Source of the DNA: Ciona intestinalis
Taxonomy: Eukaryota > Chordata > Ascidiacea > Phlebobranchia > Cionidae
Assembly (NCBI RefSeq): GCF_000224145.3
Contig: NW_004191417.1
Coordinates: forward strand, 1-47,514
Length of the DNA: 47,514 nucleotides
Direction of reading: 5' to 3'
Notes under the pieces: model-generated
What the model saw: only the letters and a program-made list of their open reading frames with translations
What the model was told of the DNA's origin: nothing
Databases searched by the model: none
Translations under genes and position numbers: made by a program
Shown here: positions 44,442 through 47,514 of the stretch, in pieces
Layout of the letters: each line of letters begins with the position of its first letter
Position numbering within the stretch: position 1 is the stretch's first letter

Positions 44442-47400
44442 CTACAAAACCAACAACAACAACAAACCCGACAACCCCACCTTTTGTCACAGCGATCGGG
44501 TTCATACCTGATGATGAGGTAATGATTGTGGATGTTATACAGGTCATATATAAGTGTGGAGGAAATATTCGAGCAATTGTTTTGTCCATCAGTGTTTGTC
44601 GTTAAGTAACTTACCCAAACACACGCACAAGATGGTACGACATCGAGCCTGTATTTCCTGGTGTACCATTGTGATGTCATAACTCATATTATTTATTCAT
44701 ACAGGAAGATTCAAAGACATCACCACCAGTGACATCACCACCAGTGACATCACCACCAGTGACATCACCACCGATGGGGGGGGACCCCATCACCACCAGT
44801 GACATCACTACCAGTGACATCACTACCGATGACATCATCACCCCCCCACAAAGAAACTATCAAGATACGGATACTTACCCCACCCCCAACCTTCGTACCC
44901 CCCGAGGAAACCCCCAAGAACAGCTCGGGGGGAACGAGGCCTAAAGGTGTGGTGGCCGTGGAGGGGGGTGAGGTGTGTGCCTGCCCCGCTGGACCCCCTG
45001 GGTTAAAGGTGGGTGAACTTGTATTTACCCAACGTTTCGATAAAACACACCCTTGTTTGACGTCTTTAAATGTTTAACTATTTCACCGAACCCATTGCAG
45101 GGTGAAACGGGAAGTCCCGGGTACAATGGGACCGATGGGGTTGATGGGAAACCGGTATGTGATGTCATTATTTGTTGCTGTGATGTCATAATGTGTTGGT
45201 GTGATGTCATAATGTGTTAGTGATGTCATAATGTGTTGGTTGAACGATTAACATCTTCAGGGTGAAGCTGGAGCACAGGGGTTAGCTGGGGTGAAAGGTG
45301 AACCTGGGGTCAAGGGGTCAAAAGGGGGACCCCCTGGTAGTAAGGGTGAACCTGGGGTACCAGTAAGTTGTGTGTGATGTCATAATGGTGGTTGTTATAT
45401 AATAATGGTTGTTTTAGGGGAAAGATGGCGCGTTCGGGAAACCTGGGAGAAGGGTGAGCATAGATATCATATAACATTCATAGATATCATATAACATTCA
45501 TAGATATCATATAAATTAAATGTTTTGTTATTTCTATCTTATATTCAGGGAGTTCGTGGAAGGGCGGGAAAAATTGGCGATAAGGTATTGTGATATCATA
45601 ATGGTGGTTGTGATGTCATAATGGTGGTTGTGATGTCATATATTATAGGGTGACAAAGGTGAACGAGGGTTGCCGGGAAATGACGGGGTTGAAGGGGTCA
45701 AGGGTGAACCTGGGGCTGGGGGAATCCCCGGGAAAGATGGGTCACCGGGTGAACAGGTTTGTGATGTCATAGATGTTCATTGTTACGTCAATAATTTTGT
45801 TTGTTCAGGGATCGCCAGGTGTGCCGGGTAACCATGGTAACCAAGGATCAAAGGTGAGTTGTGATGTCATCGATTATGACATCATCATGACATCATCATT
45901 ACAACGCAGGGCGAGAGGGGTGAAGAAGGATTGGGGGGAACCCCGGGTCTGGATGGGGAAGACGGAACGCCGGGTCCACCAGGAGTGGCGGGTGAAATGG
46001 GGGCTCCTGGGTTAAGGGTGAGTTGTGTAATATTTGATCCTTGTAATCAAACATTGTGATTCAATATTAAAACCTTTTCCAGGGTGAGGTCGGCCCACAA
46101 GGCCCCCCAGGAATACCGGGAACCCCCTCAGATATTGAAGGACCCCCTGGCCCCATGGGTAGAGCGGGTAACCAGGGGCGAGATGGTGCACCGGGGGAAG
46201 ATGGGAAAGATGGGGCGAAAGGAGCCAAGGGTGAAGTTGGGGGTCAAGGAATACCCGGGGAAAGAGGGGTAACTGGAATCCCCGGTAAAAATGGGGGTCA
46301 GGGGTTAAAGGGGTCAACGGGGTCAGATGGTGAACCTGGTCGACCTGGTGAACCTGGGGTCAAAGGTCAAAAGGTCAGTTGATTGTGTGGATTATGACAT
46401 CATAATGTTGATTGTTATGTAACACAGGGTGACAATGGAGTCGATGGATTAAACGGAAACGATGGGACGCCCGGTTCTGATGTAACTATCACCATTGTTA
46501 TGTAACAAGAGCTCACCATTGTTTAATAGGGGATTCCGGGGTTGGATGGATTGGACGGGGAAGCGGGGGCTACCGGGGCCCTGACCCCCAGGTGATATCG
46601 GGCCTCCTGTCTAGAGGGGCCGGGTGGGCCAGCGGGGCCACAAGGACCACCCGGGTTCGTGGGTACCCCGGGTGAAAAGGGGAACCCCGGGAATCAAGGA
46701 CCTAGGGGTTTCCCAGGGGATATTGGACCCCCAGTAAGTATAGGTGACATAATTGTGTTCATAGATATCTTTTAATATGCTCACTAGGGGGAGCCAGGTG
46801 ACGTTGGTTCGAAAGGTTCAAGGGGAGACACAGGAAGTCAGGTTTGTGATGTCATAATGGTGGGGTGTCATAATGTCGTGATGTAACAGTTTGATTGACA
46901 GGGTGAACAAGGAGAGCCAGGAAAGCCGGGAAGAGTGGAGACGATTGTGAGGGTGAGTTGGTGGGGTTGCATGTTGGGTAGGTGTTAAAATAAGTTTTCT
47001 ATAATTGTGCTCGTGGGGTTTATCTATAGCGGCTTTCCAGCTACTTCCATAAACTTAGTGATAAAAACTAAGCTACAGGGGGGTTGTTTATTGTTACAGC
47101 ATGAATATTCGGAGCCCCTACCCCCCATTGTCGGGCCCCAGGGTGAGAGGGGTGACATGGGAATTCCCGGAGAACCTGGGGCTGATGGGGCTGTTGGGGA
47201 ACCTGGGGTGAAGGGGAATACCGGACAGACAGGGGAGACGGGGGAAAAGGTTTGGAATGTTTGATACTGTTGTTGAAACTTTCGTCATTGTATGGATGTT
47301 ATAGTTGTTTCGTAACCAAAGGCTACAGGTCCGAGGCTTGATGCTTCCACTGTGGGTGTAAGGTTCGTCTTACCCAAGAATACATGTACTTGCTATAGTG

Positions 47401-47514
47401 GTGTTTAAAGTCATTGGAGATATAATGAACACATACACCCACATTATAACTGTGTATTTGTACAGGGTAACGAAGGTGGCGTCGGACCACCAGGTGTGCA
47501 AGGGATTCCCGGGG
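39860..47514 (+). CDS. FACIT-like collagen (vWA-TSPN-collagen, type XXI/XXII-like), 5' part, 27 exons seen
   Basis: Secreted matrix protein. Exons: 39860-39941, 40729-40813, 41296-41456, 42175-42365, 42444-42573, 42634-42678, 43057-43186, 43296-43446, 43727-43857, 43959-44085, 44140-44235, 44288-44518, 44705-45008, 45101-45154, 45261-45362, 45418-45453, 45549-45584, 45649-45756, 45809-45853, 45910-46017, 46083-46373, 46428-46481, 46530-46733, 46788-46841, 46902-46952, 47100-47249, 47466-edge. Order: signal peptide ([20 protein letters not shown]), one vWA domain (MIDAS VLDASSS, IVLTDGR), TSPN/laminin-G-like domain (GFDLISAF to LTCCEL), Thr-rich linker, VTSPP repeats, then Gly-X-Y exons of 36, 45, 54 and 108 nt. 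A non-helical break ([16 protein letters not shown]) lies in exons 25-26. Two lesions: exon 13 is 304 nt, off phase by one at a G8 tract (44776-44783), and exon 23 has TGA at 46593. Another in-frame ATG lies at 39788. It could be an allele, an assembly error or a decaying gene. Confidence 0.92.
40920..41060. repeat. C-rich degenerate AACCCC tract, collagen intron 2
   Basis: Irregular runs such as AATAACCCCCTAGCAACCCC resemble a decayed AACCCC-type simple repeat. No regular period and no array end. It is possibly single-strand-structure-forming, with no known function. Confidence 0.7.
41110..41235 (+). repeat. Repeat family B copy, collagen intron 2
   Basis: Diverged: CACCCGTAGCGTGTTTTAAC, CTTTGTTGTTTTAAATAATT, GGATCTTCGCCATCGTTTAA. 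Confidence 0.6.
41484..41867. repeat. 131-bp tandem repeat, about 2.9 copies, collagen intron 3
   Basis: AGGTGTCTRTACAAACAAGC begins at 41484, 41615 and 41746 (period 131 bp). Copies differ at only a few bases, indicating recent expansion. The final copy ends soon after CAATGTCACCCCAGATT. It starts 27 bp after the exon 3 donor. Confidence 0.93.
42776..42960. repeat. Degenerate array of TGACGTCA units in collagen intron 6
   Basis: About eight units of roughly 18-30 bp of the form GTATGACGTCACACTGCG, with point variants (CCGTC, GACGGC, GACGTTA). The array is CpG-rich. It may be an intronic CRE/ATF-type site cluster or an expanded short repeat. Confidence 0.8.
43505..43605 (+). repeat. Repeat family B copy, collagen intron 8
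   Basis: TTTTTACCCGCAGCGTGTTT, ACGACTGCCGTTTTTCTGCT, TTTGATCTTCGCCATCGTGT. Full-length core. Confidence 0.78.
43632..43722. repeat. TACCATCTTACCC short tandem array, collagen intron 8
   Basis: Repeated CCATCTTACCC/CCAACTTACCC units lead directly into the exon 9 acceptor (ACCCCCATAG), so they supply its pyrimidine tract. Confidence 0.85.
44340..44465 (+). repeat. Coding ACA/AAC microsatellite, poly-Thr linker of the collagen
   Basis: Imperfect (ACA)n broken by ACCACAAAACC units, translated as Thr runs with TTKPTT spacers in exon 12. It forms a mucin-like, probably O-glycosylated hinge between the TSPN and collagen parts. It is likely length-polymorphic. Confidence 0.9.
44714..44850 (+). repeat. 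15-bp coding repeat GTGACATCACCACCA (VTSPP) with G8 frame slip
   Basis: Units encode VTSPP, then VTSLP in the other frame after a run of eight G at 44776-44783. The unit core GTGACATCAC is the dispersed TGACATCA motif. The exon containing it is 304 nt where phase demands a multiple of three. Confidence 0.9.
45161..45238. repeat. TGTGATGTCATAATGTGTTGG array, collagen intron 14
   Basis: Four close copies of the decayed motif TGATGTCATWAT with TGTTGGTG spacers fill most of this short intron. The collagen introns around 45370-45900 carry further copies. Confidence 0.9.
47300..47425 (+). repeat. SINE head/body copy, last collagen intron in window
   Basis: CTACAGGTCCGAGGCTTGAT, then GCTTCCACTGTGGGTGTAAG and CAAGAATACATG. 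A diverged member of the same family. Confidence 0.6.

Noticed and set aside
44284..44589. Minus-strand open frame with long poly-Val
   Set aside because: It is the reverse strand of the poly-Thr microsatellite of collagen exon 12 and has no other support.
46592..46614. 23-nt micro-intron (GT..AG) removing the collagen TGA
   Set aside because: Too short for normal splicing and not a multiple of three, so it would destroy the downstream Gly-X-Y frame.

Overview
The window is a compact chordate genome segment, most likely from an ascidian of the Ciona type. The reasons are densely packed metazoan genes with many short introns, chordate-type genes (NCS calcium sensors, FIP200, a FACIT-like collagen, a BTB zinc-finger factor), AT-rich intergenic DNA, tRNA-derived SINE copies in introns, and a very abundant short palindrome-like motif (TGACGTCA and its one-step derivatives TGATGTCA/TGACATCA). 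The species call is inference; no database search was possible.

Layout, left to right. A mitochondrial cysteine desulfurase NFS1 (minus, cut by the left edge) is divergent from a 15-exon acyl-CoA oxidase resembling plant ACX2/ACX3 (plus). That converges on OSGEPL1, the mitochondrial tRNA t6A enzyme (minus, 10 exons). OSGEPL1 is divergent from RB1CC1/FIP200 (plus, 22 exons), the autophagy scaffold. Two tandem neuronal-calcium-sensor genes follow (minus). A CpG-rich spacer separates them from LTV1 (plus, 12 exons), a 40S ribosome-assembly factor. LTV1 ends tail-to-tail with a 22-exon coiled-coil gene (minus, probable CCDC178), with the two stop codons overlapping. Upstream lies a BTB/six-finger C2H2 factor (minus), which shares a ~300 bp head-to-head promoter region with folylpolyglutamate synthase FPGS (plus). 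The right end is a secreted vWA-TSPN-collagen gene (plus, at least 27 exons) running off the window. All exons were placed by reading GT..AG boundaries with matching phase. Apart from one collagen exon (304 nt where phase 0 is needed), every internal exon length agrees with its phases.

The genes do not form one pathway. Several are housekeeping and mitochondrial or cytosolic (NFS1, OSGEPL1, FPGS, LTV1, RB1CC1). The NCS pair and the collagen are probably tissue-restricted. This split matches the motif state. In the bodies of the presumed housekeeping genes, the coiled-coil gene and the zinc-finger gene, the motif is almost always CpG-decayed (TGATGTCA/TGACATCA). It stays TGACGTCA in promoters, across the NCS pair and in the 5' half of the collagen gene, which looks like a fossil record of mosaic germline methylation.

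I found no CRISPR, virus, toxin or complete mobile-element gene. The most unusual material is the dispersed motif itself: it forms splice acceptors and tandem arrays, and it is translated inside several unrelated proteins ([18 protein letters not shown] peptides). Other notable points are the LTV1/coiled-coil stop overlap, two reading-frame lesions in the collagen gene, and dual-start signals in FPGS.
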